Of a stretch of 64,000 bases of DNA, positions 7,001-15,064 are shown in pieces; position 1 is the stretch's first letter, and each line of letters begins with the position of its first letter. The DNA is from an uncultured Mobilibacterium sp. (GTDB lineage Bacteria > Bacillota > Clostridia > Peptostreptococcales > Anaerovoracaceae). A model generated the notes under the pieces. The model was not told the origin of the DNA. It searched no databases and saw only the letters and a list, made by a program, of their open reading frames with translations. A program made the translations under genes and the position numbers. The stretch lies in assembly GCA_947254375.1 (NCBI GenBank), contig CAMYCF010000001.1, positions 418,766 through 482,765 of the forward strand, given 5' to 3'.

Positions 7001-8908
7001 GTTGTCTGGGAAGTTCTTTTTATCTTCGTACTGAGACTTTTTCTGGACGTATATCTTGGTCTCTACCGGAGTCGCTCCGCCGGAATACTGCTTAACGAAC
7101 GCATTTTTGTCTACCTTTGTCACCGATTTAGGCAGATTTACCTCGGCGACGATCTTGTTCCTGAATGCATATGAACCTATCGTTTCGAGTCCTTCGCTAA
7201 GTTCGAGAGTTGACGGATCGGTCAGCTTCTCCTTAGTAGAGAACGCAAATCTTCCTATGCTCTTTACCGATCCCGGTATCTTGATGTGAGTTATGTTGTT
7301 CCCCGCAAAAGCGTTGTTTCCGATCGCCGTTATGTTTTCAGGTATCTCTACCTTTTTAAGGTTGGCCATCCAATTTTTGCCGTCGCTGCAACCGAATGCA
7401 CCGTCAGGTATCTCGGTCATCGCCTTCGACAGACTGATCCTGCAAAGATCCGGGTTAGTAGCAAAAGCGCCCTGTCCGAGCTTTGTCAGAGTATCAGGCA
7501 GGATCACGCTCGACAGGTTATTACCCTGGAATGCGGCTTTGCCGATCTCTTTTACATCAGTAGGTATGGATGCCTCACTGAGCTTATTGTTCCTGAAAGC
7601 AAAGTCGCCTATTTTATCCACGCCGTTCGGCAGAAGGACGCTGTCAAATCCCTTCTCATCCGCGAACAGGCCGTACTCGCTTGTGGCAGGCGCCGCAGCT
7701 ATCTCCGTTACGAGCATATTGTTAGGTGCAAAATCAGGAATGACGAGATTTCTGTTCGTCTCTCTCTTTGCCTTACCGCTTTCGCTGAGTCCCGTAACGA
7801 TCGTACCGTCATATGTGAAGTCAGCCTTTGTCCAGCGATCGGTATCCGGGTTCTGGGTAGCCGGAGTACCGTCATTGACCACCAGCTTCTGATGCCACGA
7901 ATGCTGTGATGCCGTAGGTCTGTTTATGTCGTGTATCCTTTGCTTATATGCGAGTTCCGGATTGTCAGTGTACATGTAAACGACGCCGCCCTGCGTTTTT
8001 ACCTTGTCCGGGGCATTGTCAGGTACGGGTTCCATTCCCGGGTTAAAGTCAAATACGTCTTTATTTACTACTTCCGTAAAATCCGGCAACCTTACCGATT
8101 TTATATTGTTGTCTGAAAATACCCAACCGTGCATTTCCAGCTGGAAGTCACACGTGTTCGGGAAGTTGATCTTGCTTATCTTATTCCTCGCGAACGCCTG
8201 TGTTTCTATCCACCAGATCGTTCTCGGCAGAGTGACCGTCGTTATTTTATTGTTCATAAAAGCGTTCGGTAAAACCGCTATGACGCCGGCCGGCAGATTC
8301 ACATTTGTTATCTCGTTACTCGCGAACGCCTCGTCCGCAATTACAAAATTGCCTCGCTTGCTTACCCTGTGTGTCACAGTATCGTCATAAGGCACCTGCA
8401 TCCCCGAAGGGAACTTTACCGAAGTAATGCCCTGCCCCTTGAATGCCGCCTTGCCTACCGCAACGATCGTGTTACCGTCCGTATCCTCAGCCGGGATGAC
8501 GAGATCTTTATTGGTTTTTATCTTCTCTTTACCCGCTTCAGAGAAGCCTGTAACGGCTCTTCCCTTAAGGGTGAACTGCCTGCTGTAGTCGCATCCGTAA
8601 AGGAGCTTCTCATAATCGCCGTATGTAAAGTCAGACGGCTCCCACTCAGATGAGGATCGGGTCCCTCCCAACTTATTTTCTTCTTTCGATGTCTCCGCTG
8701 CAGCGGCAGACTGCTCTCCGGTGACATCTGTCGATGCCGCCTTTTCTTTCGAAGCGTTTTCTGTTACTTTATCCGCATCCTGCTTCTCGGCAGCGGATGT
8801 GTTATCGATACCCGTGACAGTCGCATCTGTCGACGCAAACACGCTGAAGGAGAAAGATATCACCATCAGCAACGATATCGTAACCGCAACGATTCGCTTA
8901 ATGTGCAT
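4091..8908 (-). CDS. BspA-like leucine-rich-repeat surface protein (1605 aa)
   Basis: A signal peptide (about 1-26, ending V-F-A-S) is followed by a low-complexity linker and five modules. Each begins with W-x-x-x-D-F-x-Y and V-T-G-x-S-x-x-G-K, at about residues 89, 360, 650, 906 and 1218. Each then continues with LRR_5/BspA repeats of the A-F-x-x-N-x-I/L-x-x-V-x-L-P type. Modules 1 and 3 resemble each other (type A); 2, 4 and 5 form type B, giving A-B-A-B-B. The end has a Pro/Asn-rich wall-spanning stretch, N-T-G-D, a hydrophobic helix and a K-K-N tail, a sortase-like anchor with a noncanonical LPxTG motif. BspA-family proteins commonly mediate adhesion; the ligand here is unknown. GGAGGG precedes the ATG. 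Confidence 0.9.
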   Translation of the reverse strand: MHIKRIVAVTISLLMVISFSFSVFASTDATVTGIDNTSAAEKQDADKVTENASKEKAASTDVTGEQSAAAAETSKEENKLGGTRSSSEWEPSDFTYGDYEKLLYGCDYSRQFTLKGRAVTGFSEAGKEKIKTNKDLVIPAEDTDGNTIVAVGKAAFKGQGITSVKFPSGMQVPYDDTVTHRVSKRGNFVIADEAFASNEITNVNLPAGVIAVLPNAFMNNKITTVTLPRTIWWIETQAFARNKISKINFPNTCDFQLEMHGWVFSDNNIKSVRLPDFTEVVNKDVFDFNPGMEPVPDNAPDKVKTQGGVVYMYTDNPELAYKQRIHDINRPTASQHSWHQKLVVNDGTPATQNPDTDRWTKADFTYDGTIVTGLSESGKAKRETNRNLVIPDFAPNNMLVTEIAAAPATSEYGLFADEKGFDSVLLPNGVDKIGDFAFRNNKLSEASIPTDVKEIGKAAFQGNNLSSVILPDTLTKLGQGAFATNPDLCRISLSKAMTEIPDGAFGCSDGKNWMANLKKVEIPENITAIGNNAFAGNNITHIKIPGSVKSIGRFAFSTKEKLTDPSTLELSEGLETIGSYAFRNKIVAEVNLPKSVTKVDKNAFVKQYSGGATPVETKIYVQKKSQYEDKKNFPDNAGMHRYIFKNDGEWTADDFVYDTQNFDVYRATNTTDKIVVDAWVVKGLSDSGKEKLKVNKNLVIPSNDPSGKKVQGVGTGAFSKLGIQSVTFPENVKAPYDGKWNSTLKERGDFFIGANSFSGNEIKSLTLPEGVIYIGGSAFSSNKLTYVKFPKTTMFITSQSFARNNITTFEFPDKVDFELDIDNMAFGVNKIESVQLPVNTEKMAKFAFFQNNGKEPVTSGTPAEKKGGIVYVYKADESGTFLDHVGNGKSNVQKLIVGDMPVEEKPWGIDDFTYDENGTTITGLSDSGKEKIKKNPDLILPDKGPKGTDITAIGPGAAGADLGTFGLKESADKIYLPKSVKLPQNLQTIGAFAFQANPITEISIPETCKEIGSGAFQRTSIKSLVLPESVTKLDGGAFANCAELKTVALSPSLTEISNACFTMTAIDDVVIPEGVTKIGARAFAGAHIKTLKLPDSVAAIGDDAFLNHQLTELKLPKNLKTIGKRAFKVYQEGLEPKLEKITMNEGLTEIGAEAFAKSKVKSTVIPNSLAKLPKDAFVGADPKVKLLTSNKEHLKETKAFYPKGSGHEVIFNKLAGTGWTDEDFTYSLDGTTLTGWSEKGQLKRKVLKDLVLPDKAPNGAEITKIGDAAFKIPDKEVQVTKWSADSINGMNTVDLPKNLKSIGNKAFEYNNFTAVDLKDGLVSIGDSAFHGNKLENVSIPDSVTQLGTGSFSMNNIKKLKISDSITKIPQGAFSMNIWMTEVKIPDKVTEIDDMAFAGARLKHLEIPASVTKIGKKAFHLHRLTELTIPGTVKEIGESAFEGTYKGTTLKKLTLGEGIESIGKYAFKEALLEEVTLPSSLKTLGEEPFLNNKGYKGDHVVRLYTKNKAHMAFARKSNPANPAVGHDIIYTGPNDPVNPDDPNPPVNPNNPNTPNNGGHVADNTNGGTAAYQMTNTGDQNSIILFSVIALAAVAALAVFARKGKKN

Positions 8909-9108
8909 TTTTTGCCCTCCTTTTTAATCAAACATACACCGTTCGTCAGTAAAGATTTTTTACCAAGTGTGCAACCTAATTCTAACAAGAAACCGCCATA
9001 TTCTTACATTGAATTTATACATTGTGCGCGTGGTAATATAGCTTTTTCCTATATGTTTTCTTAGTGTTTTCGGTTGTTTTAATGATTTGTATTTGTAATA
9101 ATAAGCGC

Positions 9109-9726
9109 ATGGGTAAGGACAGAAGAAAAATATTAATAGTTTCGGCGATCGCGATCGCCCTGATTTTAGGCCTTTCTTCATGCGGTCTTTCGGACAAAAA
9201 GTCCGAAGATTCGGGAGGGTGCGGTACTTCCGTTTCGGAAAAATCGCAGGGCAAGTATCAGAAAGAAGAGCTTAAATTGGATGAAGCCGAGAAGGAAGCA
9301 TGCAGGAGCAAGGTCTCCGATGCGGCACGTTACCTTTTCCTCTTCTCCGCTGAAAAAGGAGAGGCTGCAAAGACAGAACCTCCGCTTTCGAAGGATGCAC
9401 CTGCGGATCCGACCAAGTCGGTCAAAAAGAACGGCAAGGTCTGGGTGCCGCCGGTATATAAGACCGTACACCACGATGCGATATACGAAACCAGGCAGGG
9501 AGAGCGCAAAGTCTGGATATGTGACGGGGACGGCAAGACGCATCCATGCGGCCGGAAATTCTATTCACTGAATGCCTGGGGCGATCACAAAGCGGCAAAC
9601 GGCGGATGAGCGGGCTGCCACAAGTTCTGCCATACCGAAATGGAGCCGTTCCCTGAAACCGTTCTTGTACAGGCAGCGTGGGACGAGCAGGTGCTCGTCA
9701 AGCAGGGCTATTGGAAGAAAGCCTAG
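9109..9726 (+). pseudogene. Lipoprotein gene interrupted by an in-frame UGA
   Basis: The frame starts near 9109 (no clear Shine-Dalgarno; a GTG at 9064 and an ATG at 9082 are alternatives). It encodes a type II signal peptide with lipobox L-S-S-C, then a linker and Y-K-T-V-H-H-D-A-I-Y-E-T. A Cys/His-containing segment (W-I-C-D-G...H-P-C-G-R-K-F) follows. UGA occurs at 9607-9609. The same frame then runs 38 more codons, including C-H-K-F-C-H-T-E and A-A-W-D-E-Q-V-L-V-K, to TAG at 9724. The second half fits the same Cys/His and A-W-D-E-Q pattern, so the gene was once longer. A nonsense mutation is simplest; readthrough or selenocysteine cannot be excluded. Function unknown. Confidence 0.6.
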
Positions 9727-9760
9727 CAACGAAAATCTTAATAATGAAAACCTAAACAAC

Positions 9761-9805
9761 GAAAAAATCGAGGTCAGCTGATCAGCCGGCCTCGATATTT
9801 TTTAT
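9761..9805. terminator. Bidirectional terminator between lipoprotein and flavoprotein genes
   Basis: ATCGAGG (9767-9773) pairs with CCTCGAT (9790-9796). It has an A-run before it and a T-run after it, so it can stop both convergent genes. Confidence 0.8.
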
Positions 9806-9845
9806 TATTCCGTATTAAACCATTCGGGTATCAGACTGTTCGGTA

Positions 9846-10388
9846 TCAGAACCTGTCCACGTGCCTTACGAACGCCTCGGCGAACTTCCTCAGGACCGCC
9901 CTCGTCCTGTCCGACACCTTTCCGTTCTCATCGAACGACTTCGTGATGTTCCCGAGATATGTCTCAGGTTGCTGGAGCGGTATCATGTTGAGGCAGATCA
10001 TCGGCTGGCGGATCGCCATATTAGCGCCCATACCTCCCATTCCTCCCGGTGAAGCGCTCAGTATACCGACCGGTTTTCCCGCCCATTTATTCGCACCGTA
10101 CGGGCGCGACCCGACATCGAGCGCGTTCTTGAGACAGGCGGGCATCGACCTGTTGTACTCGGGCGTTGCTATGATAAAACCGTCTTTTTCCGCTATTTTC
10201 TCTCTGAATTCAGCATATTCCTTCGGCGGTTTTTCCCCGTCGATATCCTCGTTATACATAGGCAGATCTTTTATCGACACGAACTCGACCGAATAGTCCT
10301 CAGGGAGCTCCTCTGCCACAACTTCCGCCAGCTTGCGGTTGTAAGAATCTTTTCTCAGCGATCCTACGATGATTCCTATCTTCTTCAT
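9846..10388 (-). CDS. NADPH-dependent FMN reductase family flavoprotein
   Basis: This 180-aa protein has the flavodoxin-like fold of NADPH:FMN/azo/chromate reductases (ChrR/YieF group). The FMN phosphate loop is G-S-L-R-K-D-S-Y-N near 9-17. The family signature P-E-Y-N-R-S-M-P is near 77, and S-A-S-P-G-G-M-G-G near 111. It probably reduces quinones, metals or free flavin with NAD(P)H in the cytosol. It has its own promoter and lies just downstream of the ArsS-type cassette on the same strand. A link to that pathway is possible but not shown. Confidence 0.85.
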   Translation of the reverse strand: MKKIGIIVGSLRKDSYNRKLAEVVAEELPEDYSVEFVSIKDLPMYNEDIDGEKPPKEYAEFREKIAEKDGFIIATPEYNRSMPACLKNALDVGSRPYGANKWAGKPVGILSASPGGMGGMGANMAIRQPMICLNMIPLQQPETYLGNITKSFDENGKVSDRTRAVLRKFAEAFVRHVDRF

Positions 10389-10439
10389 TTCATTTCTCCT
10401 CAGTCGCCTATTAAAAGCATTTCAAACATTTTCACCTTA

Positions 10440-10467
10440 ATTATAGCAAAGGGCTTTCACATAGCAA
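10440..10467 (-). promoter_or_regulatory. Promoter of the FMN reductase gene
   Basis: Minus strand TTGCTA (10462-10467), 16-bp spacer, TATAAT (10440-10445) with an upstream TGC that makes an extended -10. About 50 nt separate it from the ATG. Confidence 0.7.
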
Positions 10468-10550
10468 TAATAGTTATTTTTATATCTTTTCAAGGGATGC
10501 GCGCCTTTACTGCGCCCCTAAAAGAACGGTTTTTTGGTCCCGTGCACTAG

Positions 10551-10570
10551 AAAAGGAGGACCGTCCTTTT
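10551..10570 (-). terminator. Possible terminator of the arsS-type operon
   Basis: AAAAGGA (10551-10557) pairs with TCCTTTT (10564-10570) 28 bp after the arsS-like stop. The helix is short and A/T-ended, and the T-run is part of the stem. Confidence 0.35.
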
Positions 10571-10597
10571 ATCGGAAGATCCCCCTAAAAAATATTT

Positions 10598-11578
10598 TTA
10601 CGCCGTCGCACCGCCGCAGCTCGATCCCTGCCCCGCCGTGCACGCGTAGCAGTGTTTTGCAAAGGCTATGTGCCTTTTGCGCGGCGGCTTGCCTTCAAGG
10701 TCGAATATCGTCTCGCCGCTGTCTATCGTCATATCGATCGCCTGGTTGAAATCGCAGTCGTAGAGCCGTCCGTCCCAGCCTATCGAAAGCTGGAAGCGGC
10801 ACATCATGTTCTCGACAGCACATTGATTGAGCGCACCGTAGAGCGTCTCCATGTAGGACTCGAGATTTCCGCTCCTCTCGAGAAAATCACCGAACCGCCC
10901 GATCGGGTTGTTCGCGATGGCAAAAAGGTTATCGAAAACTATCCCGAATTCCTTATAGAGTTTCTCTTTGAACTCGCTTTCGATGTTGCTCTGCGCCGAC
11001 GGTAAAAAGGCCCCGAGCGGGTTGTACACGACGTTGAGGACGAGGTCTCCGCCTTTGCCGTAGCCGAGGTCGTTCAGCATTTTTATCGCGTGTATCGCCG
11101 GAGCGAACGTCCCCTTTCCGCGTTGCTTTTCCATATTTTTTTCTTTGTAATACGGGAGCGAGCAGAAGACCTCGACTCCGTATTTCGCGAAAAGCTCCGG
11201 TATGTCTTCGTATCCCTCTTCGGTCAGTATCGCAAGATTCGTCCTTACGATGACCTTGTCTGCGATCTTCGCCGATTCTTCGAGGAACCACCTGAAATCC
11301 GGATTCATTTCCGGGGCGCCTCCCGTTATGTCCATCGTCGAGAATCCCTGATCTTTGAATACATGCAGGGCACTTTCCATAACGCTGCGCGGCATTATCT
11401 CTTCCCTTGCGGGGCCGCATTCGAGGTGGCAGTGCTTACACGCCAGATTGCACAGCCGTCCGACGTTCACCTGCATGATATCCTGCCTGTCGGCAGTATT
11501 CCTGAAATTATCGTTTTCGATGCAGCTCTCGAAATCCGGGACGGACTTTATGTCGTCCAGCCTTTTTATGTCGTTCAT
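10598..11578 (-). CDS. arsS: ArsS-like radical SAM protein (arsenosugar biosynthesis family)
   Basis: The radical SAM cluster motif is C43-x3-C47-x2-C50 (R-L-C-N-L-A-C-K-H-C). Further marks of the family are T-G-G-A-P-E-M-N-P-D and the C-terminal H-C-Y-A-C-T-A-G-Q-G-S-S-C-G-G, with C310, C313 and C321. This tail matches ArsS, where some homologues carry selenocysteine; here all positions are Cys. ArsS-type enzymes are linked to attaching a 5'-deoxyadenosyl group to methylated arsenic. It is the last gene of a five-gene run. No ArsM is present in the window, so the true substrate is open. 326 aa is normal length. Confidence 0.85.
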   Translation of the reverse strand: MNDIKRLDDIKSVPDFESCIENDNFRNTADRQDIMQVNVGRLCNLACKHCHLECGPAREEIMPRSVMESALHVFKDQGFSTMDITGGAPEMNPDFRWFLEESAKIADKVIVRTNLAILTEEGYEDIPELFAKYGVEVFCSLPYYKEKNMEKQRGKGTFAPAIHAIKMLNDLGYGKGGDLVLNVVYNPLGAFLPSAQSNIESEFKEKLYKEFGIVFDNLFAIANNPIGRFGDFLERSGNLESYMETLYGALNQCAVENMMCRFQLSIGWDGRLYDCDFNQAIDMTIDSGETIFDLEGKPPRKRHIAFAKHCYACTAGQGSSCGGATA

Positions 11579-11590
11579 TTCTTCACCCGA

Positions 11591-11923
11591 TCACATTTCC
11601 AGTCTGTCTACGGTGTTCTTCATATGAAGACCGTGTACGAGCGTAGCTCCGCCCCTGATAGCCGCCGCGACGTGGATCGCTTCCGTCATCTGCTCCTCGT
11701 CTACGCCTTTTGAAAGACACGACTGGGTGTATGAATCTATGCAGTAAGGGCACTGCAGAGCCGATGCGACTGCAAGCGCAATAAGCGATTTCTCCCTCTC
11801 GGTAAGAGCACCTTCCGCAAATACCGTTCCGTAATATCCCATGAATTTGTTCCACATCTCGGGAGCTTCTTCTCCCATGCTTCCGAATCTCTTCAGATCT
11901 TCGGGGTTGTAATAAGTTTCCAT
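11591..11923 (-). CDS. Carboxymuconolactone decarboxylase-family peroxidase-like protein
   Basis: The 110-aa protein has the AhpD/CMD fold, with the redox C58-P-Y-C61 followed by a downstream C69 and a conserved His in the A-I-H-V-A-A-A-I-R-G-G-A helix. Small proteins of this type are found beside arsS and called arsenosugar biosynthesis-associated peroxidase-like. It is probably a cytosolic thiol-dependent reductase. It ends 12 bp before arsS and starts 23 bp after the second glycosyltransferase, consistent with one operon. Confidence 0.85.
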   Translation of the reverse strand: METYYNPEDLKRFGSMGEEAPEMWNKFMGYYGTVFAEGALTEREKSLIALAVASALQCPYCIDSYTQSCLSKGVDEEQMTEAIHVAAAIRGGATLVHGLHMKNTVDRLEM

Positions 11924-11946
11924 AGAGGCTCCTTCAATTTTTTACA

Positions 11947-12624
11947 TCAGCGCGCGTCGCGATATTGCGCCGCGATCTTATCGATATCGACACCGTCAAG
12001 ATACTGCTTTCTCAGGCGGTACATCTTATACATCGTCCTCCACGGACCGCCCTTTCGAAAGCGCCTGTCGGATGTCGAGATCCTGTCCTTCGTCATTCCT
12101 ATCCGCTCTCCCGCGCCGGTCATATTTATCGACAGCTGAAGATCCTCCATGACGGGGATGTTCGGGAAAGCGCCGATATCAAAGAAAGTCTGCCTTTTTA
12201 TAAATATCCCCTGGTCGCCGAACGCGATGTTTTTACGCCTTACCCTCCTGTTTGAGAGCTTCTCGCATATCTTCATTTTTACGCTCTTCGAGTTAAAGCT
12301 TATGCCGAAGCATCCCCATTTATGCTTTCGAAGCACGTGTCTCATCTGGTCGAGCGCGTCGTCCGGCAGGAAGCTGTCGCTGTGCAGGAAAAGCAGGTTG
12401 TCTCCGTGAGATATCCTCGCGCCGAGGTTGAGCTGCGTCCCGCGTCCGCGGCTTCCGCTCGCCACGAAAAAGCCGGCCTCTTTTATCATGTCGACGGTCC
12501 TGTCCGTGCTTCCGCCGTCGGAGAAAATTATCTCCGCCGCGCCTCTGAATTTTTCCAGCGATATAAGGAACGGCGCAAGCGACCTTTCTTCGTTGTATAC
12601 GGGTATTATTATGGAGAATTCCAT
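11947..12624 (-). CDS. Family 2 glycosyltransferase, TIGR04283 (arsenosugar-associated) type
   Basis: The 225-aa GT-A enzyme opens with F-S-I-I-I-P-V-Y-N-E-E and has S-D-G-G-S-T-D-R-T near 35. It has the R-G-R-G-T-Q-L-N-x-G-A segment and L-H-S-D at the metal-binding position, all typical of the TIGR04283 group. These genes recur next to arsS and a TIGR04282 transferase. The sugar donor and acceptor are not known here. It lies between the Fe-S fusion gene and the peroxidase-like gene with short gaps. Confidence 0.85.
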   Translation of the reverse strand: MEFSIIIPVYNEERSLAPFLISLEKFRGAAEIIFSDGGSTDRTVDMIKEAGFFVASGSRGRGTQLNLGARISHGDNLLFLHSDSFLPDDALDQMRHVLRKHKWGCFGISFNSKSVKMKICEKLSNRRVRRKNIAFGDQGIFIKRQTFFDIGAFPNIPVMEDLQLSINMTGAGERIGMTKDRISTSDRRFRKGGPWRTMYKMYRLRKQYLDGVDIDKIAAQYRDAR

Positions 12625-12652
12625 TTGCTTTTCCTCCCGACTGTGTTGGCCT

Positions 12653-14377
12653 TTATTTGAACTTTCTTATGCTGCGGCTTATCAGTGACGACACGCCCGC
12701 CTTCGGGTCCTCTCTTATCCCGAGTATCTCCGGCAGGACGTGTTTTACGTCGGAAAAGCCGTTCTTTCTGAACATATACGTGCATGACGCGCAGTATGAA
12801 TACATAGCCGTTTCTTTTGCCGCAGCTTTTTCTGAAAATCCATGCGATATCTCAGGCTCCGCACCCGACGCACAGCCGCCGAGACCGCAGCATTGGATGT
12901 CGGGGAATCCGTTCTCAGGTTCGCACGGTAAAAACTTCGAGATACCGTCCATGAAGATCTTTTCTTCCCGATCGGGACACGGATAAAAGAAGTCAAATCC
13001 GGCTCCTTCGAGCATATGCCCTTCGCCGAGCTCCGCGAGCTTTGAGTATATGTCGGTCACCTTCAGATCGATCTTATCCCGCATAAAATAGTAGCAGTTG
13101 GCGCAGCACGTGACGATCTCCCGGGCTCCGCTGCTCAAAAGCTTCTCTTCTATCGACTTGATCCCGTCAAGCGCTTCATCGGCAAGTCCTATTTCATATA
13201 TCGGTTTGCGGCAGCATTCATATACCACTCCGATATCGTGAGCCGCCGCTATCGCCTCTAGCTTTTTCATGGATGCAGGGTACATACCCGCGAAATTGCA
13301 GCCCGGGAAAAAGACGCACCTTTCCCCCGCCGTCTTCATATTTGAGAATTTATAGTTTTCCTTTTCGAAAATGAGCGTCTTGAATTTCTTCCTTATGTCA
13401 CGCCCGCCTTCAGGTGTGCCGGTATTTCTCAGCCTCGCGATGAGCGCGATCTCCGCTCCGTCGATATCCTTCGGACATACCGCCTTGCATTTTCCGCACA
13501 TGAAACATGAATATGCGAGTTCGGGTCTCGCCTCAAATCCGCTCAGATCGATGCCGTATTTTGAAAGAAAATCGCAGTTTTTCGTACAGGTCCCGCACGA
13601 GATGCATCGGTGTGAGAGATCCATAGCAGGCTTCGGGAATACGCTTTTTATGAAAACCTTTGTGTTCTCTTCAGGAGCTTCGATGTCACGGGACCGTTCG
13701 CCGAAAAGTCTTCTTCCCAGTCTCGCGAGATCATCCTCCGTGTCGATATCCGTAAGTACGCGCCCGTACTCCGGGGACAGCCCTTCCTCTTCCAGGAAAG
13801 CGAACAGTTCCTCGGCGTCGTAATATTTACCTTCGGAGAATTTTTTCAGCACTCCATTTGCAGATGCCGAAAGTCCCAAAGCGCCGTATCCGCCGTCATC
13901 CGTCCTGCAGATAACGGCATCACAGGCGCATGTGCCGTCGGTCGTTTCAGCGCTGCCGTCGGCCGTTTCGGTGTCGCCTTTAAGGCGGTCAAAGATCTCA
14001 CCGAAAAGCGATACCGATATCTCCGGGATATCCGTCCCTATAAGTATCGCAGCCCGGTATCCCTTCGAAAAAACATCGGAAAAAGCGTTCGCCATCCTCT
14101 CGGCAAGGTCTTTTCCCCGTTGTGCGACGAACTCCGCTTCCTCAGGCTCCCCGAAGATCCCGTGAAGTTCAGCCGGATCTCCCTCAAGTGCATAGAACAC
14201 GAAAAGATCCGCCCCCGCCCCGAGACATTCCCCGTATATGTCGCGCAGGAAACATTCGTGCATATCGGCGCACTGCTCAGGCGAGAGGAACGGCATCATC
14301 CTCGTCTTCGTTTTACCGGGGACGGGCACCCTCGTAAACATTATTAAAGCGTTTTTATCATTCGGTCTTTTCGTCAT
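12653..14377 (-). CDS. Fusion: TIGR04282-type glycosyltransferase with a ferredoxin/CCG (HdrB-GlpC-like) module
   Basis: Residues 8-230 match the DUF2064/TIGR04282 transferase: M-F-T-R-V-P-V-P-G-K-T-K-T-R at 13-26, I-G-T-D-I-P near 113, D-D-G-G-Y-G-A-L-G-L near 160. Residues 255-305 hold two 4Fe-4S motifs (C258/261/264/268 and C291/294/297/301). Two CCG domains follow, with Cys at 360, 388-389, 424-425, 428 and at 467, 496-497, 529, 532, as in heterodisulfide reductase B or GlpC. The transferase is usually a separate protein of about 200 aa. Joining it to a redox module suggests an electron-linked step in this cassette. The start overlaps the TVP38-like gene by 20 bp. Confidence 0.85.
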   Translation of the reverse strand: MTKRPNDKNALIMFTRVPVPGKTKTRMMPFLSPEQCADMHECFLRDIYGECLGAGADLFVFYALEGDPAELHGIFGEPEEAEFVAQRGKDLAERMANAFSDVFSKGYRAAILIGTDIPEISVSLFGEIFDRLKGDTETADGSAETTDGTCACDAVICRTDDGGYGALGLSASANGVLKKFSEGKYYDAEELFAFLEEEGLSPEYGRVLTDIDTEDDLARLGRRLFGERSRDIEAPEENTKVFIKSVFPKPAMDLSHRCISCGTCTKNCDFLSKYGIDLSGFEARPELAYSCFMCGKCKAVCPKDIDGAEIALIARLRNTGTPEGGRDIRKKFKTLIFEKENYKFSNMKTAGERCVFFPGCNFAGMYPASMKKLEAIAAAHDIGVVYECCRKPIYEIGLADEALDGIKSIEEKLLSSGAREIVTCCANCYYFMRDKIDLKVTDIYSKLAELGEGHMLEGAGFDFFYPCPDREEKIFMDGISKFLPCEPENGFPDIQCCGLGGCASGAEPEISHGFSEKAAAKETAMYSYCASCTYMFRKNGFSDVKHVLPEILGIREDPKAGVSSLISRSIRKFK

Positions 14378-15047
14378 CGTCCAAATACTTTTTCTTGATA
14401 TATATTCCCGCGATCACTGCGGCCGCCGCTATCGCGCTTGCTATTATCGCGTATTTCATTCCGTTTGTTTTATCGGTAAAACCGGCTGTTGCCAGGGTAA
14501 AAACTGCTACGCCCGGCAGCATAAAAACGGCCGTGCACACCGAATACGTAGACATTTTTACGTCGGTGATCCCGTACGCGAAGTTCTGAAGGTTGAACGG
14601 AAAGATCGGGATAAGCCTCGTTATCATCAGAAGGAAAACGTAGTTGTTTTCGTTGCCCGAAAAGAGCAGCCTGTTCAAAGTTTTGTTTTTCTCCAGAAGC
14701 GGTTTTACCCCGTCTTTTAGGAAAAACTTCCCCACATAGAAAGAGAGGATAGCGCCGAGAGTGGCTCCGGCGAGGCAGGCTATTATCGCCGTGATCGGGT
14801 CGAAAAGTATACCGGCGACGACAGCAAAAGTCACGCCCGGTACCGCCAGGACAGAGCACGCAAAAGCCGTGCCGAGAACGTATATCACGACAGCCTCAAA
14901 ATAATGCGTTGCGACCTTGCCGCGCAGCTGTTCTATGTTGTCCCTGCTCGACAGATATGCGGTCCAGCCGTACCTGTGGTTCAGGATGAGGATGACCGCG
15001 GCGAGGATCACGAATATCGCTATTTTTATGTTCTTTCCGTTTTTCAT
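14358..15047 (-). CDS. TVP38/TMEM64 (DedA-like) membrane protein
   Basis: This 229-aa integral membrane protein has a single N-terminal helix (10-22). The SNARE-associated/VTT domain follows, with F-A-V-V-A-G-I-L-F-D-P near 76 and A-T-L-G-A-I-L-S-F-Y-V-G near 95, then further helices and a charged D-D-D-E-K tail. VTT proteins are linked to lipid scrambling or envelope maintenance. Members are often found in TIGR04282/TIGR04283 clusters. It is the first gene of the ArsS-type run; no clear Shine-Dalgarno is visible before the ATG. Confidence 0.85.
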   Translation of the reverse strand: MKNGKNIKIAIFVILAAVILILNHRYGWTAYLSSRDNIEQLRGKVATHYFEAVVIYVLGTAFACSVLAVPGVTFAVVAGILFDPITAIIACLAGATLGAILSFYVGKFFLKDGVKPLLEKNKTLNRLLFSGNENNYVFLLMITRLIPIFPFNLQNFAYGITDVKMSTYSVCTAVFMLPGVAVFTLATAGFTDKTNGMKYAIIASAIAAAAVIAGIYIKKKYLDDDEKTE

Positions 15048-15064
15048 CGTATCAAAAATAAGCG

